Source of the DNA: Zobellia amurskyensis
GTDB taxonomy: Bacteria; Bacteroidota; Bacteroidia; Flavobacteriales; Flavobacteriaceae
Assembly (NCBI RefSeq): GCF_009725985.1
Contig: NZ_RCNR01000042.1
Span: 1-43,110, forward strand
DNA length: 43,110 nt
Direction: 5' to 3'
Shown here: one piece after another, positions 1-9,500 of the stretch
Layout: every line of letters begins with the position of its first letter
Numbering within the stretch: the first letter of the stretch is position 1
Program-made: the position numbers and the translations under genes
The notes under the pieces: generated by a model
The model's database searches: none
The model's input: the letters and a program-made list of their open reading frames with translations, nothing else
Told to the model about the DNA's origin: nothing

Positions 1-728
1 AAAAAGGAGTGGTATGCTGCGCAGACTACTGCCAATTGGTCTAATGTATTCCAATAATCATAGGTCATTCTGGGTTGTCCTTGATATCCCAAAGTGCCGT
101 GGCGCGTTTTTACAGGGCCGTTATAATCAACATATTTGTAAGCAAACTCAGCGTGCCAAAGAATGAGCTCTATAAGGTCGGCTACTTTTTTATCACCCAT
201 TTCCGTTTTCCAGTTGTCAAATAGAGCTGGATTACTTGCGTATTGCAATATTTCAAAGATGGTTTCAAGTCCGTAAGCCCCACCATCCCGCGTTGGACCA
301 CCACCGTATACAGCAGCCATATCATAGGTGCTCAAATCATCGAATCCCCGTGCATCAACAAAAAAATCATAAGCTAGTTTTGAGGATGCCGTTTCCATAA
401 GGTGGTCGGCCACAAAGAATGGTACCGAACTGCCGTGCCCATCAACTTTAATTACAAATTCGTCTTGAGTTTCTTTTGGCTCAAATTCTGAAAACCAACC
501 TTCGTTATTCAACATTTTTCCTTCAAACACCACTTTGGATGTAGTGGTGTTTATAATATGGAAAGGTGTATCATTTTCAGCACCATAACATACAAAACGT
601 TTGGATTCCCCTAAATTATAACCCAATTGGTTGACATAAGGTTCATACTTTTTTGAATCAATAGTTGTTTCCTGTGCGGTACAATAAGCAGAGGCGAATA
701 ATATGGCGGCTAGGAGTGTTTTTTTCAT
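1..728 (-). CDS. GH9-like protein with cellulase Ig-like N-domain, 3' part cut by window edge
   Basis: Reading on the minus strand from the ATG at 726-728, the frame stays open to the window edge (242 complete codons), so the C-terminus is missing. The product begins MKKTLLAAILFASAYCTAQE, a plausible signal peptide. Next comes YVNQLGYNLGESKRFVCYG (about residues 30-48), which resembles the Ig-like N-terminal domain of GH9 cellulases (NQxGYxxxxxK). From about residue 115 the sequence looks like the start of an (alpha/alpha)6 barrel (KLAYDFFVDARGF, then TRDGGAYGLETIFEILQYA). The GH9 base motif DAGD is not present where it is expected; TRDGGAYG is found instead. It is therefore a GH9-related protein of unknown specificity, probably periplasmic or secreted. 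It lies 29 bp downstream of the sulfatase ending at 758 and looks like part of the same long operon. GH9-like membership is likely; activity is unknown. Confidence 0.65.
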   Translation of the reverse strand, partial: MKKTLLAAILFASAYCTAQETTIDSKKYEPYVNQLGYNLGESKRFVCYGAENDTPFHIINTTTSKVVFEGKMLNNEGWFSEFEPKETQDEFVIKVDGHGSSVPFFVADHLMETASSKLAYDFFVDARGFDDLSTYDMAAVYGGGPTRDGGAYGLETIFEILQYASNPALFDNWKTEMGDKKVADLIELILWHAEFAYKYVDYNGPVKTRHGTLGYQGQPRMTYDYWNTLDQLAVVCAAYHSF

Positions 729-757
729 CAGTTTTTAATTACTTGTATTAGGAACTT

Positions 758-2245
758 TTATTCGTTTACCGCGTATTGAACTCTTAGTTTATTGAGCTCT
801 TTTTTCATTTCCAAAATTTGCTTTGTCATGGTTGATGAGTTGTATATGTTATTCATTTCCGAAGGGTCTTTTTCCAAATCATAAAATTCCCATTCTTCCC
901 CGTTTGGAACATCTTCCCCATAAAAGCGAATGAGTTTGTAACGTTTATTGGCAACCCCTTCATGACGGCGAACTGCATGTGCTCCAGGATATTCATAATA
1001 ATGGTAGTACATAGATTTGCGCCAGTTTTTAGGTGCTTTCCCTTTCAAAAGGGGTACGACACTTTTACCCTGCATATCATCTGGAATAGGAGCATCGGCA
1101 AGGTCAAGAAAGGTTTCGGCAAAGTCTATGTTCTGTACCAAATCGGTATTTACGCTTCCCAGTTTAACGGTGCCGGGCCATTTTACAATAAGCGGCGTAC
1201 GAAACGATTCTTCATACATAAAACGCTTATCGAACCAACCATGTTCACCCATGTAAAAACCCTGGTCAGAAGAGTAGATTACTATGGTGTTTTCGTCAAG
1301 CCCTTGCTCTTTAAGTGATTTCATTATTTCACCCACACTTCCATCTACAGACCAAATACAACGTAAGTAATCTTTCATGTATGTTTGGTATTTCCATTTA
1401 ACAAGCGCTTCACCCCTAAGGTTGTCTTGGGCAAATTTTGCGTAACGTTCCTTATATCTTGGGTCGTTTGCATAACGTTCACCTTCGGCTTTTAAATCGG
1501 AATCAATTTTCATGCTTGTGGCAATGTCCATTTCTTGCTTATGAGCGGCCGTAGTACGTGTAGCATAATCGTCAAAAAAGTTATCCGGTTCAGGAATTTC
1601 TACATCCTCATATTTGTTCATGTAGCGTTCTGCCGGATCCCAATTACGGTGCGGAGCTTTGTGGTGTACCATCATCATAAAGGGCTTGTCTTGGTCGCGT
1701 TCGTTTTCTAACCAATTCAGCGCACGGTCGGTAATAACGTCGGTAACGTATTCGCCTTTGTAATTTGTATCGCCTTCTTCGGTTATAAAATCCGGGTTGT
1801 AATATTTTCCTTGTCCAGGAAGTACTTCCCAGTAATCAAAACCTTGCATTTTTCCCGGAAGGTGAATTTTCCCGATCATAGCAGTTTGATAACCGTTGGT
1901 ACGCAGTATTTTTTGAAACTGCTGCTGGTCATGGTCAAAAACGGTTTTCTTGGTATTGTCCAGTTTCTTATGAAGATGGCTCATTTTACCTGTTAATAGG
2001 GTAGCTCTACTTGGTGCACAGATTGAGTTTTCTACATAAGCCTTATCAAAACGCATTCCTTCTGCGGCCAGTTGATCTATATTGGGAGTTGGGTTTAAGC
2101 TTTGTAGTCTGCCACCATAAGCTCCAATAGTTTGGTAAGAATGGTCATCAGAAAAAATCCAGACAATATTAGGTTTCTTTTCTTGTGCAATGGTGAGTAA
2201 GGGTAGCAGATAAGCAGCCAAACAGATTAGTTTATTCAGTTTCAT
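758..2245 (-). CDS. Formylglycine-dependent sulfatase (family S1), CAPSR type
   Basis: A 495-aa sulfatase with a signal peptide (MKLNKLICLAAYLLPLLTIAQ). It carries the N-terminal metal-ligand segment NIVWIFSDDHS (Asp33, Asp34) and the active-site signature CAPSRATLLTG, with Cys76 as the predicted formylglycine. A second metal-site segment, YSSDQGFYMGEHGWFDKR, and the C-terminal RYKLIRFYGEDVPNGEEWEFYDLEKDP stretch are typical of full-length S1 sulfatases. It should hydrolyse a sulfate ester on an algal oligosaccharide in the periplasm. The sequence resembles the glucosamine-6-sulfatase-like branch (S1_8/S1_11 neighbourhood), but I cannot fix the subfamily. It sits between a sulfatase upstream and a GH9-like gene downstream, with short gaps. 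CAPSR fits the CxPxR sequence accepted by both classes of formylglycine-generating enzyme; no maturase gene is in the window. Confidence 0.92.
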   Translation of the reverse strand: MKLNKLICLAAYLLPLLTIAQEKKPNIVWIFSDDHSYQTIGAYGGRLQSLNPTPNIDQLAAEGMRFDKAYVENSICAPSRATLLTGKMSHLHKKLDNTKKTVFDHDQQQFQKILRTNGYQTAMIGKIHLPGKMQGFDYWEVLPGQGKYYNPDFITEEGDTNYKGEYVTDVITDRALNWLENERDQDKPFMMMVHHKAPHRNWDPAERYMNKYEDVEIPEPDNFFDDYATRTTAAHKQEMDIATSMKIDSDLKAEGERYANDPRYKERYAKFAQDNLRGEALVKWKYQTYMKDYLRCIWSVDGSVGEIMKSLKEQGLDENTIVIYSSDQGFYMGEHGWFDKRFMYEESFRTPLIVKWPGTVKLGSVNTDLVQNIDFAETFLDLADAPIPDDMQGKSVVPLLKGKAPKNWRKSMYYHYYEYPGAHAVRRHEGVANKRYKLIRFYGEDVPNGEEWEFYDLEKDPSEMNNIYNSSTMTKQILEMKKELNKLRVQYAVNE

Positions 2246-2293
2246 ATAGTGGTATTTATTAATTTTATTAGTTGAAGAATGATAAGGTGTTCT

Positions 2294-3745
2294 TTACAAT
2301 TTACCAATCTGCCTATTTTCGGTTCCAGACTCAATACCTACATTTAAATCTCCCAGTTCTTTACGCGCTTTTTCTACAACTACCATTAATTCTTTTACTG
2401 TTTCCGGGTGATAGGCAATTACATTATATCGTTCTCCTGGATCACGCATCATATTGTAAAGTTCTGGCTGTTCTATAACAGTCTTTATTCTCTTTCCGCC
2501 ATGCCCATCGTTGCCACTTTCTGTGTTATAACTGCTATAGGTATGGGGAAGCACAAGTTTATAATTACCTTTTCTAACTCCGTTTAAGTTGTTCTTTCCG
2601 TGATAATATAATATGGTGTTACGAGGCGTATCTGTAAACTGTCCTTTCCAAAGAGATGATATATCTACGCCGTCTATTTTGTTGTTGGATAGTTTTCCGT
2701 TGGTAATCGCCGCGAAAGTGGGAAGCAAATCTACCGCACAAGCCAGTTTATGAGAAACAGTCCCTTCTGGAGTATTTCCAGGCCACCGAATGATAAAAGG
2801 AACCCGTTGGCCGCCTTCCCAGCTAGTAGTCTTCCCTTCTCTTAATCCGCCCGAAGAACCTGCGTGGTTACCGTAGTTTAACCATGGTCCGTTGTCCGTT
2901 GTAAAAATAAAAATAGTGTTATCCGCAACACCATTTCGTTTTAAGGCTTTATCTATTTCTCCAACAGACCAATCAATTTCCATCATTACATCGCCATAAA
3001 GACCTTGCTCGCTCTTGCCTCTAAATTTGTCAGAAACTCCTAAAGGTATATGAGCCATGGTATGTGGCACGTAAAGGAAAAAGGGTTCGCTGGCATTTCG
3101 ATCTATAAAATCTACTGCTTTTTCTGTATAAAGGGTGGTCAATTTATCTTGGTCTTTTAAGCTCTTAACGTACGCTATGGTTTCGTTTCCTTCTATAATT
3201 GGTAAATCAGGAAACTGAGCTCTGTTCTTCTCTGCAGAAAGATGTTCTCCGGTAGCGCTGTCATGCGGCCACATATCGTTGGAGTAGGGTAGGCCTACAT
3301 ATTCATCAAAACCATGTTGTAATGGCAAAAACTCTTTCTGCCATCCCAAGTGCCATTTTCCAAAACAAGCTGTTTTATAATCTTGTTCTTTGAACATTTC
3401 TGCAATAGTAAGTTCATCTTTGTTCAAGCCGATTTCATGTCGTGGAAATAGTGCACCGGAAAACCCGATTCTATTGGGATAACACCCTGTCAATATTCCC
3501 GCTCTTGAAGCACTGCATACAGGCTGTGCGGAGTAATAATTAGTAAAACGTGTTCCTTTGGCGGCCAGTTGATCAATGTTAGGAGTTTCAAATCCTGTAG
3601 CGCCATATACGCCCACATCACCATAACCCTCGTCATCAATAAAAACCAGAACTACATTGGGACGGTCTTTATCTTGGTTTTGGGCAATGGAAAAGTTAAT
3701 GGAAAGCAACGCAATGAAAGCGAGAAAAATAGATGTGTTGTTCAT
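2294..3745 (-). CDS. Arylsulfatase A-like sulfatase (family S1), CSASR type
   Basis: A 483-aa sulfatase with a signal peptide (MNNTSIFLAFIALLSINFSIAQ), the metal site NVVLVFIDDEGYGD (Asp37, Asp38) and the signature PVCSASRAGILTG, with Cys77 as predicted formylglycine. TACFGKWHLGW and TTDNGPWLNYGNHAGSSGG are typical of the arylsulfatase A-like branch. The protein is predicted to be periplasmic and to remove a sulfate ester. The motif is CxAxR, which radical-SAM maturases (anSME) accept better than oxygen-dependent FGE. The 177-bp gap in front of the gene (3746-3922) holds a large inverted repeat, so its expression may be set apart from the upstream GH117. It differs clearly from the two other sulfatases here and presumably targets another sulfate position. 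Confidence 0.92.
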   Translation of the reverse strand: MNNTSIFLAFIALLSINFSIAQNQDKDRPNVVLVFIDDEGYGDVGVYGATGFETPNIDQLAAKGTRFTNYYSAQPVCSASRAGILTGCYPNRIGFSGALFPRHEIGLNKDELTIAEMFKEQDYKTACFGKWHLGWQKEFLPLQHGFDEYVGLPYSNDMWPHDSATGEHLSAEKNRAQFPDLPIIEGNETIAYVKSLKDQDKLTTLYTEKAVDFIDRNASEPFFLYVPHTMAHIPLGVSDKFRGKSEQGLYGDVMMEIDWSVGEIDKALKRNGVADNTIFIFTTDNGPWLNYGNHAGSSGGLREGKTTSWEGGQRVPFIIRWPGNTPEGTVSHKLACAVDLLPTFAAITNGKLSNNKIDGVDISSLWKGQFTDTPRNTILYYHGKNNLNGVRKGNYKLVLPHTYSSYNTESGNDGHGGKRIKTVIEQPELYNMMRDPGERYNVIAYHPETVKELMVVVEKARKELGDLNVGIESGTENRQIGKL

Positions 3746-3778
3746 GTAAACAGTGGTTTGGTAGTTTGTATTCTATGG

Positions 3779-3838
3779 AAAGGACTTTTCTGTGTAAAAG
3801 AGGATATATTAAGGCGCTATCCAACAAAAAAGTCCTTT
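3779..3838. repeat. Nested inverted repeat between GH117 and sulfatase genes
   Basis: A perfect 11-bp inverted repeat, AAAGGACTTTT (3779-3789) and AAAAGTCCTTT (3828-3838), encloses a second pair, GGATA (3802-3806) and TATCC (3818-3822). Together they could form one long interrupted hairpin in the minus-strand transcript between the GH117 stop (3923) and the sulfatase start (3745). No T-run follows it in the minus direction, so it looks more like an RNA-processing or stabilising structure, or a regulator site, than a simple terminator. The rest of the 177-bp gap shows nothing I recognise. Confidence 0.5.
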
Positions 3839-3922
3839 GCTAAATTTAAGATAATAATTAGGTTTTTACCACTGTTTAACAACCAGACATTAGACTGTTA
3901 TAATTCTATTTTAAGGTCTGTT

Positions 3923-5224
3923 TTATCTTCCTTCGGGGTTCTTATTTTGTTTGGGTGCCTGAGCAAAATAAACTTCAGGTTTGTGCCATACACCTGTTTT
4001 TTTATACGAAGGTTCATCAACGTCTAGGCTTAAGTCGCAATCAAATCTTGCCATAATGGAATATCCTTTTTTAGGAGTATTACTGGCATTGGTAAAATGG
4101 CAAAGCCCCCAAGAAACTCCTCTTCCATCACCTGAATCCGTAAAGGCATCTGCAGCAAAAGGAGCAGCTGCAGTAGGTGCTAATGATACCACAGAAGCAA
4201 TTTCAAAATTAACACCGTCTTTTGCATATTGCATGGTGTACCTTTCGTTACCATCTTTTATCGCCAACGTTGCCACACCTTCTTTAAATGGGAAGTAAGT
4301 GGTTTCATGCCCAGAAGTCATAACGGGATTTAAAGGGTGTTTTTCAAATGGACCTAATGGGTCAGTGGCAATAGCAAGACCATGACCAACAGCATATTTA
4401 TCGCGAATGTCAGGCCACTTATTGTAAGCGGCTTTATAGTAAAGGTGAATTTTTCCTTTGTAAACAATGGGTTGTGGGTCATGCGTAGCGTCTTGATCCC
4501 ATTCTCCTTTTTTTCCAAAAGGAATTACAGAATCACCTCCATGTGTCCAAGGACCACTGGGCGAATCCGCATAGGAAACAGATACCGGACACCAGTCACC
4601 TCTTAGTCCGCTAGGCTCGTTAAATGCTTGATAGTATAAATAGTATTTTCCTTTCCAAATCAGAATATCCGGTGTGGCTACTGAACGCCATCCTGCTTTT
4701 GGTTTTTCGGGTCTTCCAATGGCTACACCTTCTTCTTTCCATGTGGTTCCGTCTTCGCTGGTAGCATACCAAATGTCGCATAAATCCCAATCCGTAGAGG
4801 GAATTTCATCCGTAGCTTCATTGGCACGGTCCCAACCAATTGGCGGTACTTTGGTATCTCTTTTAGTATAGTACAGATAGTATTTTCCATCCACTAAAAT
4901 AGGTCTGGAAGGATCACGTCTAGAAACGGTTCCGTCCCCATTGTTGTAATCAAATCCCTTTAGTTCAGTGTATTTAAATTGAGAGAAAAGCTCATTGTCC
5001 TGAACGCGTGGCGTAGGGTAGTTGAACATACGTTCTGCTGCTGCACTTAATGGCATATCCGGTTTTTCGGAAGGCATTTTATGAGGAAAAACTTGGTGTT
5101 CCTTAGGTGTTGAATCTTCCGTTGAAGCCGACTTGGCTTCCGTTTTTTGGTCTGAACAAGCGATAAGCGAAGCTACCGCAAAAAGACTTAATGTGGACCG
5201 CTTTAAAAAAGAATGGACTTGCAT
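3923..5224 (-). CDS. GH117 family, predicted exo-alpha-1,3-(3,6-anhydro)-L-galactosidase lipoprotein
   Basis: A 433-aa lipoprotein (lipobox LIAC, Cys23). Residues 60-65 (SAAAER) match the SxAxxR motif of the GH117 domain-swapping N-terminal helix. A five-bladed beta-propeller follows. By my recollection of ZgAhgA (Asp97, Asp252, Glu310) and BpGH117 (His302), the equivalents here are Asp104 (RRDPSRP), Asp249 (HDPQP), His306 and Glu307 (GHETTYF). The 57/58-residue spacing from the second Asp to the His and Glu is the same. The known family reaction releases 3,6-anhydro-L-galactose from neoagaro-oligosaccharides. Only one GH117 clade has proven activity on these; others are uncharacterised, so the precise substrate is open. 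Neighbours are another propeller enzyme and a sulfatase, fitting end-trimming of a sulfated galactan in the periplasm or at the membrane. Confidence 0.85.
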   Translation of the reverse strand: MQVHSFLKRSTLSLFAVASLIACSDQKTEAKSASTEDSTPKEHQVFPHKMPSEKPDMPLSAAAERMFNYPTPRVQDNELFSQFKYTELKGFDYNNGDGTVSRRDPSRPILVDGKYYLYYTKRDTKVPPIGWDRANEATDEIPSTDWDLCDIWYATSEDGTTWKEEGVAIGRPEKPKAGWRSVATPDILIWKGKYYLYYQAFNEPSGLRGDWCPVSVSYADSPSGPWTHGGDSVIPFGKKGEWDQDATHDPQPIVYKGKIHLYYKAAYNKWPDIRDKYAVGHGLAIATDPLGPFEKHPLNPVMTSGHETTYFPFKEGVATLAIKDGNERYTMQYAKDGVNFEIASVVSLAPTAAAPFAADAFTDSGDGRGVSWGLCHFTNASNTPKKGYSIMARFDCDLSLDVDEPSYKKTGVWHKPEVYFAQAPKQNKNPEGR

Positions 5225-5271
5225 AGATGTGATTTTATAGTTTGAACTGAGTTTGTTTTGTAGTACTAACT

Positions 5272-6426
5272 TTAGTTAGCTATTTTTTCAATTTTCAACG
5301 GGATTTGTATATTGAAAGATTCACGTATACCCTTGGCATCAAGTGTATCCGCAGCACATAGGAGCGCGATTGGTTCACCATTCTCCATGTACACTTGTGG
5401 TCGTTCTAAATGTTCAAATTGTTGTTTTCTCCCATTCTCCCATTCAACAATACGTTTTGAGATTTCAAAATTCTTAGCAGCATTCCAATGTATCCCATCT
5501 TCGGAATCATAATGTACCAAAGAGAATTCGCGAGTTTTACCTTCGTGTTTTATACGTTTTACAATAGCTCTGAATTTACCGTCCTGGTACCAAATATAAG
5601 GGTCTTCGGCAGGAAAGCGTTCGCCTTCAAAAGTAAAAACTGGATCAGGGTATTTCTTAAAAGGACCTGTAGGTGAATCTGCAATAGCCACCATATGAAC
5701 AACAGGGCCACCTCCTGGAAGTGGGTCTTTTTTACCCACAGCCTTATACACCATTAAAATTTTACCATCTGGCATTTGACATACGGAAGGATTGGAAGTC
5801 ATTAAAGCATCAAGGGCGTCTTCGTTAGGTGCAATATCTAACACAGGCTCATCAAATCGTTTCCATGGTCCGTTAGGTGAATCCGCTACAGCTACTCCTA
5901 TACGTTGGTTGTTACGGTGTACCCAGTTAATCTTAGGTTTGCCGGGAACACTTACAATCTTTTTGTCTCCGGTGTTACCCATATAATACAAGTAGTATTT
6001 TCCGTTGAACTTATGCACAGTTGGGTTATGGGTCGTAGAACCATCCCAGAATTCTGCACCACGGTCCGGTAAGGCAAAGTCTTTATGCTCAAATGGACCA
6101 AAGGGCGATTCTGATACTGCATGGGCAATCACGGAATAGTTTACCCATTCCCAACCAATATTTTTAGGCCATTGGGAGTAAAACATGTGGTAAAGCCCGT
6201 CTTCACCTTTTACCATAGAACCGCCCCAAATACTAAGACTGTCATTCCGGAATACGGACTCTGGTGAAACTTTTCCGAATTCTATTTTGTAGTCTGGAAC
6301 TGCTTTGGCGGTAGTCGCTTCATTTTTTGCTGATGCAGTAGTTTCTGTATCCGATTTTTTTTCACTTTTGCAGGAAAAGAGCAAGCAGACAGTTGCTAAG
6401 GCCGCGATTATATTCAGTTTTTTCAT
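5272..6426 (-). CDS. Five-bladed beta-propeller glycoside hydrolase-like lipoprotein
   Basis: The start is placed at 6426, where MKKLNIIAALATVCLLFSC gives a clean lipoprotein signal (Cys19) and a 384-aa product. The frame is open 48 bp further, to an ATG at 6474, but that adds a poor N-terminus. Blade-type repeats such as DGLYHMFYSQWP, NGKYYLYYMGN and DGKFRAIVKR, together with SPFGPF/SPNGPW/SPTGPF turns, indicate a GH43/GH117-like propeller. Conserved stations are WGGS, HNPTV, EDPYI and ERPQV. The same set occurs in the C-terminal half of the 826-aa protein at 36900-39380, so the two define one family. The first canonical GH43 Asp appears replaced by the WGG station. Its substrate cannot be named. 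It is transcribed just before GH117 with a 47-bp gap, and probably acts on the same oligosaccharides. Confidence 0.7.
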   Translation of the reverse strand: MKKLNIIAALATVCLLFSCKSEKKSDTETTASAKNEATTAKAVPDYKIEFGKVSPESVFRNDSLSIWGGSMVKGEDGLYHMFYSQWPKNIGWEWVNYSVIAHAVSESPFGPFEHKDFALPDRGAEFWDGSTTHNPTVHKFNGKYYLYYMGNTGDKKIVSVPGKPKINWVHRNNQRIGVAVADSPNGPWKRFDEPVLDIAPNEDALDALMTSNPSVCQMPDGKILMVYKAVGKKDPLPGGGPVVHMVAIADSPTGPFKKYPDPVFTFEGERFPAEDPYIWYQDGKFRAIVKRIKHEGKTREFSLVHYDSEDGIHWNAAKNFEISKRIVEWENGRKQQFEHLERPQVYMENGEPIALLCAADTLDAKGIRESFNIQIPLKIEKIAN

Positions 6427-6514
6427 AGTTGTATTCTTTTTGTTGAACCGAGTTATGAAAGAGAAGCTCTTCACTCGCTATTTGTTTTACAGTTAATTTG
6501 AATTTTTAGAGTCG

Positions 6515-9500
6515 TTATCTATTAATATTTCTCAAAGTGTACACATACCTTGGTTTGGACCATTCACTTTCTCCTCTTTTTGTTTTTTTCATGATGCTCA
6601 CAAAGTGTGGGTCATCGCCTTCAAAATTAATTACCGTCATTCCTTTTGTTCGTGTAGCGTTTTTGAAAGGAAGGTAACTGGCTCTAGTGCCATACCTTAC
6701 CACGTAGTCCGTGTCATCTATTTCACCAGAATAGCCAACTACAAGCTTATCACCAACTATAAAAGCATCCCAGATTACAGGCGGAAGCTCTTTACCACTG
6801 GGGCTTCCGATTCGTGTTTCGGAAGGTTTACTTATACCTTTTTCATTTGTAGCAATAAGTTGAAAAATATATTCCTTTCCGTTTTTCAAGTTTTCAATTT
6901 CTAGGAAATTGGTTGTAGTCTTTTCGGATTTTACCAGTTCACCATTGGTGTTTTGATGGATGACATGATAAGTGTCCGCACCAAAAACAGGATTAAAATG
7001 AATCCGAACCGATGTATTTCCGGACTCTATTTGAGAAATAGAAGGCTGTTCAGGAACCGTAATGGCAACACTTTTATGAAACCGCTTATAACCATTAGGA
7101 GAAAGTAGGTTGATGTTTAAACTAGATATGTCACTTAAGTATGGTTTCCAGTTAATATTATTTTCTGTTGGACCAGCTCCCGGTTTTAATACCGGCATTT
7201 CTATACTATTTTGGGCCAGTGTGTCTCCTTTTGAATCATGGACAGACCATAATAAACGGTGATTTTTTAAAGTATAGCTAGGGTAGTCTCCTGAGTTTTT
7301 AGGAGTAATTGAAATCTTTGCATTTCCTTTTCTTGCATCTAAATCTGATACTTCAATTTGTTGAATAGGGCTATGTTCATTTTCTATTCGATTATATAAT
7401 TTTCGCTTTTGGCGCCATGTGTTTACAAGTCCCCAAACTCGGTTTTCCTCTGGTGAGGTAGCAGCATAACCACTCCGGTAGTCGTTGAATGTCCATAATG
7501 AAGCTCCGATTACAAAAGGATTCTTGCCTCGTAAGCTGTTGTTCCACTCGGATATTTCAGGAATATCACCATCCAAAGAAGTAGTGGCCATAGGTTGTAT
7601 TCCATATTCAGAAATGAAAACAGGTTTGTTTGGCCATTTAGAACGCAGGGTTTTAAATACTTCATCTGGCCTGCCTTGAAACGGATATAAATTGTGCATA
7701 ATAATATCCACTAGCGTATTGGGGTCGTTCTGGGGAGTTGACGTATTGCGCCACCCGCTGTTACTCACGCAGGTAACTAAACGATAGGGGTCCAGTTCAT
7801 TTTTGACATAATCAATCGTTAATTTGGCATAATCAAAATGGTCTTTAAGTTCGTTGCCAACACTCCACCCAATTATACTGGGGTGGTTAATATCTCTTTC
7901 AATCATCTCTTTCAACCATTGTTTGGCTAAAGGGTAATGTGGTGGTGTAAACTCAGGATTGGTAAGTTCACGTACGTTAACTTCCTCAAAAATTAAAATA
8001 CCTTTTTCATCGCAACGTTCAATTAACTTTTTATTCTGTGTGCCGTGCATGATTCGCATAAAGTTGGCACCAGCGTTTTTCATTAGGTCCACATCTTTAT
8101 TTATTAAATATTGTGGTTCAGAAGACCCCCAATACCTATGGTCGCTCACTCTATTAAAACCAGCTAAACGAACAGGTTCTCCATTTAGAATTAATTTAGA
8201 GTCCGTCAACTCTATTTTTCGGATACCGAACCGGTCTTTTCTTGTATCTAGAACATGGTCTTCTTCGGTTATGGATGTGGTAATATGATATAGGTGAGGA
8301 GTGTCAAAATGCCAAAGTCGCACATCATTTGCAGGTAGTGTAGTGGCCAGTTGTACCTCTTGCGTACTGTTAGGAGGTATGGAGACCATGTGCTGTAAAT
8401 TGACGGGAGTGGAAGCTTCATCAATTTGTGTGGATAACAATACGGTTCTCTTTTGTGCCGATGAATTTTTAACGCGGATTTTGAGTTTCAAGTTGGCCGT
8501 ACCCTTTTTCAGGTCTGGGTCTGCATGAACATATTGATAACTGATGCGGACATCATTGTTTTTGACCAGATGAACATCTCGAATAATTCCACCCCAATTC
8601 CATGTAGCACCAACTAATGCACTATTGTCCACTTCTACGGCCAACACATTGGGACCGTTAAAATGAAGTTTATCGGTCACGTCAAATTCAAAAGGGGTAA
8701 AACCACCTTGATGATTCCCTACCAGTTCTCCGTTTAAAAAAACTTTAGCAATGTGATAGACAGCATCAAATTTAAGTCGTACTCTTTCTTTGGAGTTCCC
8801 TTTCCAGTTTCGCGGAAGATTGAAATCTTTACGGTACCACCCTTTTCCTGTATAATTGGAAAATTCATTAAGCATATCCCAATGTCCCGGAACACTTAGG
8901 TCATTCCAGTTGGAATCATCAAAATCCGATTGAAAAATGTTTGCTTTTTCCGCCACCGATGTCTCCATTTTTTCTTTGGATACTGGCCTGAACATTACGG
9001 CATCGGCGGTTACGGTCCAAGCTGTAATAGCGGTTACTTCAATATAGCTATCTAAGGTTTTGTCAAAGCTGAAAATGCCCAAACTAAGCCATTGGTCGCA
9101 GCGATTTCGTTGGTTAAAATATGAAGCCGTAATCCCATTGGCATGTTTTACGTTCAATTCTGCCGTTAAATGTGATGCGAAAGGAAAGCGAACAAAAGCT
9201 TCGTAGAACCCTGATTCGGGCAATTCGGGACGATAACGGACATAATTTTGGTCAGACTCACCCGCTTTAAAATCTCGTTGTAAATAATTGGCCCCATAGA
9301 AACCGGACCCGCGCTCGCCCTCTGTCTTCGTTAGCCAATCGCCTTGTATCTTTACCAGTTCGGTATTGGTATTGTCTATTACAATATCCTCCGGTGTTTC
9401 AGAAATATCAATATAATTTGAGCCTTCACCGTAAATGGTGTGGAATTTCCAATTACCACTAAGCAAAAGTTGCTCCTCACCAGAGGAGTTCCCTTTTTCC

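Noticed and set aside
962-1318. Many 60-150-codon plus-strand frames opposite the minus-strand genes
   Set aside because: They run antisense to well-supported enzymes, have no family motifs, signal peptides or spacing typical of genes.
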